Notes under the pieces: generated by a model
What the model was told of the DNA's origin: nothing
The model's input: only the letters and a program-made list of their open reading frames with translations
Databases searched by the model: none
Translations under genes and position numbers: made by a program
From: Vigna angularis
Lineage: Eukaryota > Streptophyta > Magnoliopsida > Fabales > Fabaceae
Reading direction: 5' to 3'
DNA length: 64,000 nucleotides
NCBI RefSeq assembly: GCF_016808095.1
Contig: NC_068971.1
Location: forward strand, 33,589,631-33,653,630
Shown here: positions 39,340 through 51,031 of the stretch, in pieces
How the letters are laid out: the number at the start of each line of letters is the position of its first letter
Numbering within the stretch: position 1 is the stretch's first letter

Positions 39340-41200
39340 AAAACACAAGACTTAGAGCTTAAACCCCAAACAAACAAAAACTAAAACCTGAACCCCAAAC
39401 ATAGAAAAACATAGGAAAACACTTAGGTCCTAAGAATTAGAAAAACATATAGGATAAAACACCTAGACGTATGACTAGACGATGTTTTGTCTAAAAGCGT
39501 CCAAGAGAGATTGAGTTAAATGCTCAATGCTTAAAATAGTTGGATTAAGTATTTGCCTTCTCTCGAAAACCAAAACAGGTTGAGACAATGTCTTCGACAA
39601 AAACATTAAAAGACGTAAAGATTACAAACATAAGAAAAGCATAAACAAGTTAAACACTATCAGTCTAAAAAGAGACAAAAGTCAAAGAAGCTTTTGCTTG
39701 ACCAAATGATACCATGAGCTTAACAAATACCTCATCCTATGATGAAGTACTTAAATACGCTTGATATCTTCAACTTAAAGAACTTAATTATAAAATGTTA
39801 CCAAACGGTAGGAAATCAAAAAACACTTTGTTGTTTTGAGCAAACATTAAATGACATTAAATACTCAACGTTCAAAAATAACAAAGTGATAAGAAAAATC
39901 ATATATGTTGCATGCACAATTTACTCTAATTTTGCAAATAAGCTATTCTACACGCATCCACAATGCTATAGATCAAATATCATAATGTGGACGTTAGAGA
40001 CAAAGAAGATAATCATAGAATGTTCCACTCTTGAAGCAAAGTCTAAAAAGATCGTACAACCTACTTCAAGCAAATGACTGAAAAAGTATGCATGCTTTGA
40101 CAAAGTTGACTTACACAACGACTGTTGTGAAAAGAAGAAAGAGAAAACACAAGTATCAAAGCTACAAACTTCAAACTCAATCTAATGGAAAATATTCATG
40201 AAGCCTATAAATAGAATATCTCTCAAGAAGAAAATCAAGAGAATAAAATAGAGGATAGCCGAAGAGCAAAAAGAAAAGCTTACAACGACATATCCATCCT
40301 AAATAAAAGAGATAAAAGAGCTCAAAGAAAAGAATACATCTAAGCTGAAGAGAAGAGAAGAGAATAATAGAAAGAGATACTCTTGAGATTAAGAGTCAAA
40401 TTTCTTACTACTGTAAGAAAGAATAGAGAAACACATGTGAGTGTTTAAACTACATTTTATTGTAATAAAATCTTCTCGTAGAGAGATTTAGTCTGAACTA
40501 CTTGTAAGCAATCATTGATTGCAATTCTGAAGAGAATTAAAATACTTACAATTGAACTCTTTTGAGTTGAGGAATCTAGGCCTGGTAGTCTAGTACTAGG
40601 AGTGGTTCGAATACTTAAAGGAAATCTCGGTAGGGTATTGAGTACCAATAGTGGTGTTAATACTCAGGAAATCTCGGTGAGGTAACTGAGTACTAGGAGT
40701 GGTGCTAATACTCATTTGTAGTCGTGTGAAGATTATAGTGGAACCCTCTACAGAGGAGACTAAACGTAGCTTAGTCGGAGTGAACCAGTATAAAATCTCT
40801 TGTGCTATTTTCTCTTCTCTTTACTAATGAATCCTCTTTAAAAACCTGCAATTGAGCTTTATATTTCAAAATCCAAGAACTTTCAAGCTAAACGATCCTT
40901 TCTCTTTAAAAAAATTCTTACAAAACACTGTAGTAGAAACATTCTGAATAGCACGACAACCTTATCAAAATATATCAATATATTTCAAGTCGAGCGTTTA
41001 AGCTTTCAAAAGAATATTTCGCACGCTTGATAATGCGTTATATTAGAAGGGTTGCGAAAAACGTCTTCTAAAAACATTATTCAACACTCTTCTAGTGTTT
41101 TTCAGGTACTTCACTAATGACATTAGTTTTTTCTAAGCTTGTTAATTGGTGTTGTAGGCTGAAATTTGAGTTAAAACATGTCAAAACAGTGCAAACAACC
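39340..41200 (+). mobile_element. Copia-type LTR relic, forward orientation
   Basis: TATA-like CCTATAAATAGAAT at 40205 is followed by A-rich leader DNA, then repeated ACTAGGAGTGGT, GGAAATCTCGGT and AATACTCA motifs (40590-40720), a GAGTGAACCAGTATAAAATC block and a polypyrimidine tract. This is the layout of long legume copia (SIRE/Maximus-like) LTRs. No gag or pol is attached. The same 180-bp direct repeat lies on both sides. Confidence 0.55.
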
Positions 41201-41221
41201 TAAACGCCATCCTAAATATTA

Positions 41222-41400
41222 CTATTCATGGATCCTTATCCAAATGGGCCTAAGTCATGTAGTTCAATTACCTTGCTTGAGCTTATTTTAAACATTTACT
41301 CTTAACTATAATTTGTAAATGTCAATAAGTTCGTCAAGTTCATTTGGGCCGAATACATTCCGGTTTAGATGATTGAGATATATTCAAACAAACAATATAT
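41222..41400 (+). repeat. Long direct repeat, copy 2
   Basis: The second copy of the 38868-39048 sequence, about 2.35 kb downstream, on the other side of the copia LTR relic. Confidence 0.8.
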
Positions 41401-42585
41401 TTATGGGTTTTGATAAGTTAGCTAAGAAACATGTTTAGTGCACTTATTATTGCTAAAAAGTGGGTTGTTGTACATTTCAACAACAATAAGCTATAAAACT
41501 ATTATAACATAAGTTTTTAATTTCGACCTTCCTATAATTAGTGTTACATTTTATCATTATCATCATTATGAATTCGTATTATATATATGTGTGTGGAAGA
41601 CAAGAGGCCGTTTTCAAACAACTAAAATACTTAATTATTAAAAAACAAAATAAGCAAAGAAAAAACGAACAAGTCAACTACGATGAATTGGTCCAATGTT
41701 TTCTTAAATCAAATAAACCCTAAAGACCTTACGGCGATTCGACATTCAAATGTAGATTGCCACTCAAATGTTGAACGAGCACGTGCATCAATTTGGTGGT
41801 AGTTGCTGAGTTTATCTTCGCTATTTTCCGTCCATAAATCACAAAAAAATAATTAAATATTGATAACATTGATTGCCATTGGTAAACATTTTCGATATTT
41901 CAGTATTTTTGTAAAGTGTGCCTGTTCCAACTTCAAAGAGTTTCAAGCCATTAATTTACACAAAAAATAGATATACGGTGGTGATGCATCACCTGCAACT
42001 TATTGGTTGGGTTACTAGCTGTACCTTTCTCCTGTACAAATTTATCCATAAATTTAAACTATATCGTCATGTTTGTATGCTTTTCTTAACTTATTTTTGG
42101 AGGGAAAAGTGAAAATAACAAAATAATTTTTTATAAAATAAAATTAATTTGTATGTAAACTAATTTATAAAATTTCTTTTTTATGTATAATTTTTTATTT
42201 TTAATTTATGAACTCATTTTAACCGATAATAAAAATTCTAAAGAATATTTATAACGAAATTTATTGAAATACCTTCTACGTGCTATATTTTATTTTTCAA
42301 AATTATATCTCCCTTAATCAGCGAACTTTTATTATTTAAAAAAAAATTATGTATTTAAATAATCTACTCCGAACAAATGTACTAAGATTTAGAAAAAGAA
42401 GTTTCTGAGCTAATAATAAAGCATTTTTTTTATAATCACCATTATTAGATTCTTTTGACTCTTGGATGAGTGTAAACACCATATATTTATATTTTAAACA
42501 TAGCATTCTCAAACATGCATATGATGTGATAGCACCTTTCATAATTTAATGTCTTAGTTGTGTTGTACATAAAAAAGATTGCAAT
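41401..42585. other. AT-rich intergenic DNA
   Basis: No gene, RNA or clear transposon end seen. Confidence 0.4.
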
Positions 42586-42880
42586 GGGTGTACAGTGATT
42601 TTTAAATTATTTCACCCCTATATTAAGTACTTTTATTTACATTTATACAAGTATCTTTAAACAATGTTTAATCATTTTGGAGATTCTTATTTTTTTAGAA
42701 GAATTTCAATTTCGTTCTGTTCTTTTTCGGTTTCTCAATTGGGTCCTAATTTTGTGAAAATTGCAACAATTGGATCCCTTCCATTAAATTGGGTCCAACG
42801 ACGTTAGTATGTGGTTAACGTGGCACGCTGGACTCAATTTCTTAATTGACGTGACATGCTGGACTGAGTTTTTTAATTCA
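42586..42880. repeat. MULE left terminal inverted repeat
   Basis: Pairs with about 47880-48149. Conservation is strongest from about 42710 (TCGTTCTGTTCTTTTTCGG) to 42850. The outermost 60-80 bases are more diverged. Confidence 0.8.
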
Positions 42881-43058
42881 CGTGGCTGAATGATGTGCAT
42901 TTGGATAGTTTTAAAATTAAAAACTTAGTAAAATGTGGGAGAAAAGTTAAAGGGAGAGAACTTTGTATAAATCCCTGCTTGAATCCCTAATAAAAGGTTA
43001 TATTTTCATTCAGCTTGTTCTTCTTCTTCGAAGGTGGATAACTTCATTGTGCTTGAAG

Positions 43059-43596
43059 ATGGCCCATCCCTGTTCGTCTTCGTCATGTAGTGGGTGGGGG
43101 AAGCAAGACGATAATGTGGTTTATGGTGGTGGTCGAGGAGGAACTAGCAGTGGTGGTCCATTTTGCTATTGTGGGATGAAATGTATTGTCAGAACTGCGA
43201 GAACACCTAAGAACAGAAGCAAGCAATTTTGGAGATGCCCTAAGTTCAAGGTAAGATTTTTTTTGTTGTTGGTTTTTTGAGTTGGAGGTTGCCCTAATTG
43301 GTGTTTTCTTCTCACAAAAGGGTGGTGAAGATGATGGTTGTAATTACTTCAGACGGTGTGCTAATGATGGGGTTGTGAAAAGGGAAACGAGTGTAAAGTG
43401 TGAAGGCAAGACTGAGTCTTTCTTGAACAGAGAAGCAATGGAAGGTGGATGGAAGATTATAAGTGATTTGGACTTGTCAATGAAGAAATTGGAAAATAGG
43501 CTTAACGTGTTCTTAGGGATTGTTTGTGTTCTTTATGGTGAACATTATTTTAGTTACATTAGTGTTCTTTCGTTCATAGGAGTGTTTTCATTGTAA
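43059..43596 (+). CDS. GRF-type zinc-finger protein carried by the MULE
   Basis: Two exons, 43059-43250 and 43321-43596, with GT-AG borders and no phase change, give 155 residues. The Ser/Gly-rich N-terminus is followed by a GRF zinc finger (about residues 38-78) made of CYCGMKC, the basic stretch around TPKNRSKQFWRCPKF, GCNYFRRC and its spacing. A predicted coiled segment (SDLDLSMKKLENRLNV) and a hydrophobic C-terminal stretch (about 130-155) follow. GRF fingers bind single-stranded nucleic acid in several DNA-repair proteins. Small GRF/coiled-coil/transmembrane proteins like this recur in plant MULEs (family knowledge), but their role in transposition is unknown. The frame is intact, unlike the transposase. 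Confidence 0.8.
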
Positions 43597-44068
43597 TTAT
43601 GATGGAATGTACTTAGGATGCAATGAACCAAAGTTATTTTGACTTGAAAAGTTTGTATTGTTTGTAACTTTTGGTAAGGAAGTAATTCAAAGTATTGTTT
43701 GTAAGTTTTGGCCAAAATACTATTCGTAAAGAACTTTGAACTGATAAGCACAAGCACATGACGTGATTTCATAGTGAATTGATAATCACAAGCATGGTTG
43801 GGCAAATATATCATTAAAAGTACATGTACAAATTACATAAACTTGATAAAGCATTAAACAATAATGTAAACACTGGTTGGGCAAATATATCAAACACACC
43901 AAAATAACCATTAAACCAGAATTTTTCATGTGTTCTCAAAAGCAGAAGTAGAATAACACTAATTGGATGACAAAAGCATAATCTTCCATGTTTTTCCTAC
44001 ATGTATTGTTTTTTCCTACACAATGTTTTGTAGCCTTAAACTATTAAAAAGTTCATTCCTACAGTGTA

Positions 44069-47000
44069 CTAGGCTTGAGGTTGAGTCTGATGTGCTATTT
44101 CAGATTGTTGAGTGGATGGAGTTTGTTCGTCGCAATGCACAGGTCCTGCTTGGGTTGCTGATGGGCAACGACTTCTATTATGGCCATGTTCCCTACATAT
44201 GCCACATCTTTTCCGCAACCTAGATTTGGTCATTCTTGAATCATCCTTCCTCATTTCCCATTGCTCTAGTCTTCGTTTTCTCTTTGATCGTCCAGGAAAT
44301 AGTCTTTTGTGTGGAGGAGACACATCAGGATTTGGAGTAATGATCCACATGTTGGCTCCATTTATGGGATATATTATTGATGAATATGTTTCCTCATATC
44401 TGGACTTCATGTAGCAAGAGTCAATCAATTGTTCTCCATCAATGTTGAGGAACTTCATTCTTGCCAATGAATGACAGCAGGGAATTCCAGTGATCATCCA
44501 AGTTCTGCATGTGCATGAGGAGTCATCTATGTTGACTACGAACTTATCTCCACTATTAGACATGTGACGAACTTTAAATAGCTTGTTGCCTGACCAACTG
44601 TGTAGAAGAAGACAACAATAATTATGAACCACAATAGTAAATTAACATAACAAACAAGTCATTAATGGAATTTACCTAGGAATTCAATTTTTAGTTAACT
44701 GAGATTCCTTTCTAAATCTGGATTGGATCTTGGGACAAATGGATCTAGTAAATGATGATATGTTGGACCTGTTCTTGGCCCATCTTTGCATGATGTATAG
44801 TTGTATCTCCTTCAACAAGGTAATTATGGGTTTACTCCTGGTAGTTGCGAGGACACTATTGAAGCCCTCACTCATATTGTTAACTAAGGTGTCACATTTA
44901 GCTCTTGAAGTGAGTCTTGATCTTGACCAATACCTACAACAAATAATAAAATAATTATTAACATTATATGAATAACAAATTGTGTTGTAGTTTTGAAGAC
45001 TAACCTTGGAGGGATGACAATCAAATGCTTATAAGCATTTTCGTTCATTGCTCTTATGTTTCTCATTTCCATCTCCCAAGTTTGTGGGTGTGTGGCTGTA
45101 GCTGCCCTCCACATTAAACACTTGAGGTTTTTGCCAGGGAATTTCTTCCTGAAGTTGGCATTCAAATGTCTAACGCAAAACCTTTGCTCAACTTCAGGAA
45201 GCAATTCCTGTATTGCTTGAAGTAGACCCTACAATACAAATATACAAGTAATCAATAAAGGCAATCAATACTTCAGGCCCTAAAGTAATAATGTACAAGT
45301 ACAAATAATGATGACTATTAACTTTTGCTGGTCTAATATAAAGGTAAATGAAGAACATATTTCAGCCCCTCCAAGGTCATCTACCAATAGTTCCAAGAAC
45401 CACCTCCACGAATCCTTGTTCTCAACTTTAACAACACAGTACGCAATAGGCAACATCTGCTCATTTCCATCTCGGCCCAGAGTTGTTAACAACTCACCAC
45501 CGTACTTACCTTTCAAAAATGCTCCATCTAAACCAATAATTGGCCTGCATGACAGAAAACTGTTTTTGCAGGCCTTTAGATATACATAAAATCTCTTGAA
45601 CAAGACTTCACCCCCCACATGCTCAACCTTTACTTTCACTGTTGAGCCTGGATTTTTGGCCAGCAACTCATGGGCATAATTATATAACCTTTTATATTAT
45701 TCTTTGAAAGAGTCATCAATATGCTCTGTTGCTATGTTTTTGTCCCTATAAGCCATACACCTTGAAATACCAATGTTCATTTCCTTTGAATTTTTTCCCT
45801 TATATCCACACCCTTAACTGTTGGATTCTCTCTAACTGCTTTCTGTAACTTCTTGCTCAACCACTTGGCATCAATTAATTTAAGGTTGAACTCCTTGTTG
45901 CAGGTATGCTTGTCTAGCATAGTTCTCAATTCCATGTTTTGACTGCCTTCATATAACCACAATATAACCTCCATGGGCATTTACCTTTTGCACCCACACA
46001 CTTGAACCTCATTCTTTGCTTATCATTCTTAACAAACTCAATATTTCTTCCATTATCCAACGCATAACTTTTTATACCATCCAAAATGTCTTGCTTTTAA
46101 GCAAAATATGTCCCAACTTCTCACTTGTAGTCAACCATACTTTTTGGCAAAACAAATGTTGCAAAAGTCCCATAACCCCTCTACATCGGTATCGTTTCCA
46201 TCACTATCTACTCCACTAATTAATTGTTTAGATTCCCACTCATCACCTGACAAACCTCTATCATTCCCACCCTTTACATTAACATCAAACATGCTGTCAG
46301 AACTCCCACTGGAATATGGTCCACTAAAGTCATTTGACACACTTTAGACTTCTACTTCCACATTTCCCTCCAAATTTGCATGTATACCATCATCTATATC
46401 GCAACCAACATTGACATCAACAAGCCCCTCCAACCACTCACTATTTCCATCACCACTACCACTATGACAAGAGGAATTCCAACTTCAGATTTCCACATCT
46501 TGTTCAACTTCATTCACTTCTTCACCTTCATCTTCACCATCACCACCAACTTCTTCAACTCCATGCACCTCTTCCCCATAACAGCCTCAACTTGCACTTC
46601 TCCATCAACATCACCCATCTGTTCTAACACACCACCAACTTCTTCAAGTCCATGCACATCTTCTTCCATAACAGCCTCAACTTCCCCTTCTCCATCAACA
46701 TCACCCATATGTTTTGACACACCACCAACTTCTTCAAGTCCATGGACCTCTTCCTCCATAACAACCTCAACTTATATTTGTCCATCAACATCACCCATAT
46801 GTTCTGACACACCACCAACTTCTTCAAGTCCATGGACCTCTTCCTCCATAACAGCCTCAACTTCCACTTGTTGTTCACCCATCTCTTGTTGTTCACCATC
46901 TACATCAACCCTCTCTTCAACTTGTCCTTCATCATTACCAACATATTCCAACATATGTATGACTTTGGGTTCAAAAACAGGGTGTATCACAAACACTTGC

Positions 47001-47292
47001 ACCTCACCATTTAGCCTAGCTAAATTAACCATATGCATGGCAGCAATGCCATCACACAAAGACTTTAACTTATCATCCAACACTGAAGCCCCTCCTACAT
47101 AGTACCACAGATCTTTAAACCCATTGTATCCCAAACCTTTCACTACACTAACAACCACGAAATAACTCCAAACATCTAGGTCAAACAAAAACCTAGATGT
47201 CTCCCTCCCCCCTCCCTCCTTTCATACTTAAGCTTCCCATCATTAACTAATTTCCCTCCATGGTGAAAGACAACCTCAATATCCTCGTCCAT
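44069..47292 (-). pseudogene. MULE (MuDR-type) transposase, decayed
   Basis: Read leftward from ATG at 47292. N-terminal PB1-like domain ([11 protein letters not shown], then DLDVWSYFVVV after a frameshift near 47180-47215). Acidic repeat linker at 46514-46930. MuDR N-terminal domain (CVGAKGKCPW and DKHTCNKEFNLKLIDAKWL). DDE core with GLDGAFLKGKYGGELLT and FTFILDQQK. FCVRHLNANFRKKFPGKN. MSEGFNSVL. SWIM zinc finger with CTCRTWMITGIPCCHSL. C-terminal zinc knuckle CGICREHGHNRSRC, with a stop at 44069. Introns are at about 45243-45322, 44939-45003 and 44608-44670. Lesions: a stop in the repeat linker near 46770, a frameshift near 46560, a stop after KKYG near 46131, a Trp-to-stop at the NWIP-like site near 44680, and both a frameshift and a stop near 45680-45780. 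It cannot produce a full transposase. Confidence 0.9.
46514..46930 (-). repeat. 90-bp in-frame tandem repeat in transposase linker
   Basis: About four copies of a 90-bp unit encoding a 30-residue acidic repeat (EEEVHGLEEVGGVSEHMGDV core). The period is seen from recurring CCATG-CACCTC-type blocks at about 46561, 46650, 46740 and 46830. On the opposite strand it produces a spurious Ser/Thr/Pro-rich open frame. Confidence 0.88.
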
Positions 47293-47301
47293 GACGCAAA
47301 A

Positions 47302-47413
<112 letters not shown>

Positions 47414-47879
47414 TTATACACCTATAATGCAATCACATGACGACAAAACATGTATTAAAACCATAAACAAAACGCACTCAAACACACAGAGAAAAACAAC
47501 TTTAAACATGGGGGGACCACAATATCGCAATAAAAAATGGAACACAATACAACGACGGGGACCACCACCCAACATCGCAATAAAAATAACACAACATATG
47601 ACCCCTCTAATCAATAATGAATACAAAACCAAACTTTTACTAACCTGGACACTCGAGACAACTGCACGCTCTCTGTCAACGTCAACTTCGATTAAACCCT
47701 AAATCCCCAAATTCATACTCCAATTTGTGAAATTGAGAAAACTTTGCACGAACCCTACAAGAACCCCACAATTTCAGAACAAACTTCTCCCAATCCCAAT
47801 CCCTAATTCGATAAAATTCAATATCAATCCCAATATTTCATTCATACTTTCCTTTTCTTTATTTTTAAAAAAATACAAT

Positions 47880-48149
47880 TATCCACGTCAATTAAGGTGT
47901 CCCTACTTCAGTCAGCCACGTCAATTAAGAAACTGAGTCCAGCGTGCCACGTCAACCATAGACTAATGCCGTTGGGTCCAATTTAACGGGAGGGTCCCAA
48001 TTGTTGCAATTTTCACAAAATTAGGACCTAACTGAGAAACCGAAAAAGAACAGGACGAAATTGAGATTCTCCTCGAAAATAAGGAGCTCCGGAATGATTA
48101 AACCTTTAAATAAATAACTTAATTGAGAATGAGATCAAAGTGTACCGCC
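47880..48149. repeat. MULE right terminal inverted repeat
   Basis: Reverse complement of the left arm. Clear blocks are AACTGAGTCCAGCGTGCCAC, GTCCCAATTGTTGCAATTTT and GAGAAACCGAAAAAGAACAG. Confidence 0.8.
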
Positions 48150-50930
48150 ATCTACACTAACCCTAGCCGCGGTGGTGGTTTGTAGAAATGTAGGTTTTAC
48201 AGTTGGTATCCATAAGTGTGAAGCACTAGTCGTGCATCACTCAAAATACTCGTTTGTGATTGTGTGTCGGAGCCAACTAGGTCTGCATACGTGGCTATAG
48301 GGTGGCTATAGTTTGCTTATGTTGCTTCATATGTGGTTATAGGTGGCTAGAGTTCGCTTATGTTGTTGGAATACGTGGAGACATGGAACCTTTGGTATGG
48401 GTGGTTAATTAGAGGAAGGTTTGTCCCTCGATGAGTTATTAATATGACTATTTTTTTTCGAGGTGTCATATTTTTCTAGAGTTACTTACGGGTCAAGATA
48501 ACATAAAATTATTTTCTCTAAATTTTTTAAATATGTAAGTACAAAAATATATATTTGTCCAGAAACTTCATATGTTTGTAATATTCCTTTGATTTAATTA
48601 TCTTTTCCTACAGGTTTATGGAAGTTTATCTTGTTGTTTACAAAAGTAAAAAAAAAAATCATTTTTATGAATGTATTTTGTTAACAAAAAAAATGATAAA
48701 TTGCTTATACATTTAAACTTTTGTAAAAAGAATTATGTGACTTTGAAATATTTGAGTCAATGGTAATTTCACTTCACAAAGAGTTCTATGATTTTATTTT
48801 TTCTTCTTTAGAAGACACGTGAAGTGTTTGATGATTGAAACTTGAAATTTATTTCTTGACAATCTTCGTGTTTTTTCTTGGACAAAAGATTTTGTCCTAA
48901 CTTTTATGAAACTCACGAAAATTCAATATTAAATTCACATTCATGACCTTTCTTTAGAGTATTGATAGTCGAAAGAAAATTTTTCAATAACACATGAAAT
49001 TGATACACCTTTATCTTTTAGATTATTATACCATAAATAAGTTTCTAGGATTTTTTGCTTAGTGTCTTGGTTAATGTTGATTTTTTTTATTTGCCTAATT
49101 AAATTTTGTGGAAAAGACCAAGATTTGCATTTATTGTAGTTATACAGAATGTGAATTTCCTCTATTTTGTTCAAATTGTAAAATAAATTGTCATAACTAT
49201 AGACAGTTAAAACAATATATCAATGTTATTTCTAGTAAGGAGAAAACAATTAACACAAAAATACAACATGATTGTCTTAAGGTAGTCAGTGCAAGGATTT
49301 GACTAAAGGCTCTTTTGTTCAAGTGGTAGATCCTATGGTAGAGCTTGTGGTAGAATCTATGGTTCAACTTTTTATAGTGCAACCTATTGTGCTAAAACCT
49401 TTTGCTTAGTACAGCCAAAGCTAGTGGTGGTTAATCATGATGATATTTGTATTGTGAATGAATATTCTCTTGTTAATAATCTTGATGGTGGTATGCTAGT
49501 GTCACTTTCATTATCAATAGTTTATAGGGTTTAGTTAAATTTAACTAAGTACTTCAGCGCGACAATTTCTTATCCTTTTTTATGTTTAAAGATATTAGTT
49601 TTGTGAAAAATTAAAAATAGTTTCTAAATGCACTAATTTGCTTGATAAGAAGGAATATTCTAATACTGAAGAGGATGTTGAGTCGATTCAAACTACAAAC
49701 AAATTTAGTAAGATATAGTAAATAAAGTTAATACTAAATCTACAAAAACAAAAACTTATAAAATTTAAAAGTATTTTTTGGAATGTAAAATTATGATTAA
49801 TGATAAATTCTTTAATAACGTTCATAAATTTGTTTTTATTTTTCTAATATAAAAGAGTTTAAAGAATGAGATGTGTAATGCTAAATTTATAAATTATTAA
49901 CAATAATTTTTAAATTAATAATAAAAGTTAGTTACACATTTTTTCCATTAATAATAATTAAATTATTAATTTGTTATTTCTTATATAACATTAAGAATAA
50001 TAAATTCTTAAATTTACCACCATTAAATTTGTTATGAAAATCTAGACTTGAAACCGGCTCACCCAAAATCAAATTCCAACCTACTTGATTCCTAGGAAAT
50101 CATTTTTTTTTTTGCCAGCGACAATTTCTGGCCACATATAATAAATAGATATGCAATAAATGATAATGATAATGATATTTTGAAATCCTTTAAACAAAAA
50201 AAATCTATTAATAATTTAAAATGATTATATTTATTCATTTTTAATTTAAAATGTTAAATGTATAGTATTATTTATATAATCATTATATAAAGAGATTCTT
50301 CCTTCTAGATTTTATTTTTTAATTTTAGTTTTTAATAAGTAACTGTTTTTTTAATAAAATAACTAATTTATCAATTTTATTTTTAAGTGATCTTTTTAAA
50401 ATTAAATTAAATTTTTTTAAACTTAAATATTATTTTAAATTAACATAATTATTTATAATAAAAGAATAAATTATAAAATAAATAACAATTATTTTCTATT
50501 ATTAAAATGATTTGTATTTATGTTTATAACTATAATTTTATTATTAAAAATAACAGGCGTCCACGTAAGGTATATATTTCTATTAATATATTAAATTAGA
50601 TGGTAAGATAATGTAACATTTTTATCTATGATGGGATTATTAGGGAAAGGTAATTTTTTTATTTATTTTGAACTGTGTTCTTCTTTTCTTACAGTAACAA
50701 ACCAGATGGTACCGGTTACCGCAGGTTGTTTTGGCGGAGCCTATCTGTTTTCGGGTACGCTCCATGTTGGACGGCACCTACCACTGATTAGGTGAATCAC
50801 TCGCATTTTCTTCTATACTCTCCATCAACATCAAAGATCCATGCTTTCTTAATTATCCCCTAACTCTATCTCCCATTCATCCTCACAAACACCTTTTCTT
50901 CTCTTTCTCCCTCTGCTATCGCCACTGCTT
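48150..50930. other. Intergenic DNA with a LINE ORF1-like remnant
   Basis: No intact gene seen. A DUF4283/zinc-knuckle remnant lies at about 49060-49310 (separate entry). The remainder is very AT-rich, and the SIP1 promoter should be at the right edge. Confidence 0.4.
49060..49310 (+). pseudogene. DUF4283 / CCHC zinc-knuckle (LINE ORF1-like) remnant
   Basis: Translated in shifting frames, VLVNVDFFYLP is followed by RPRFAFIV and then ECEFPLFCSNCKINCH. This matches the order in plant DUF4283 proteins (VLVDVD block, then FAF-V, then a LPxFCxxC-xxxGH zinc knuckle), with frameshifts and a damaged knuckle. Such domains are common in plant LINE ORF1 proteins. Confidence 0.45.
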
Positions 50931-51031
50931 CATCACTCACCGGTGCCACTATCACCGGTTGAGTGACGCATAGCTTCTCCAATTCTACGTTTTCTCTTCA
51001 ATTTTCCAAAGGGGTGAAGAAAAAATCAAAG

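Noticed and set aside
46380..47102. 240-codon Ser/Thr/Pro-rich plus-strand open frame
   Set aside because: It is the antisense of the acidic repeat linker of the MULE transposase. Its composition is explained by the 90-bp repeat.
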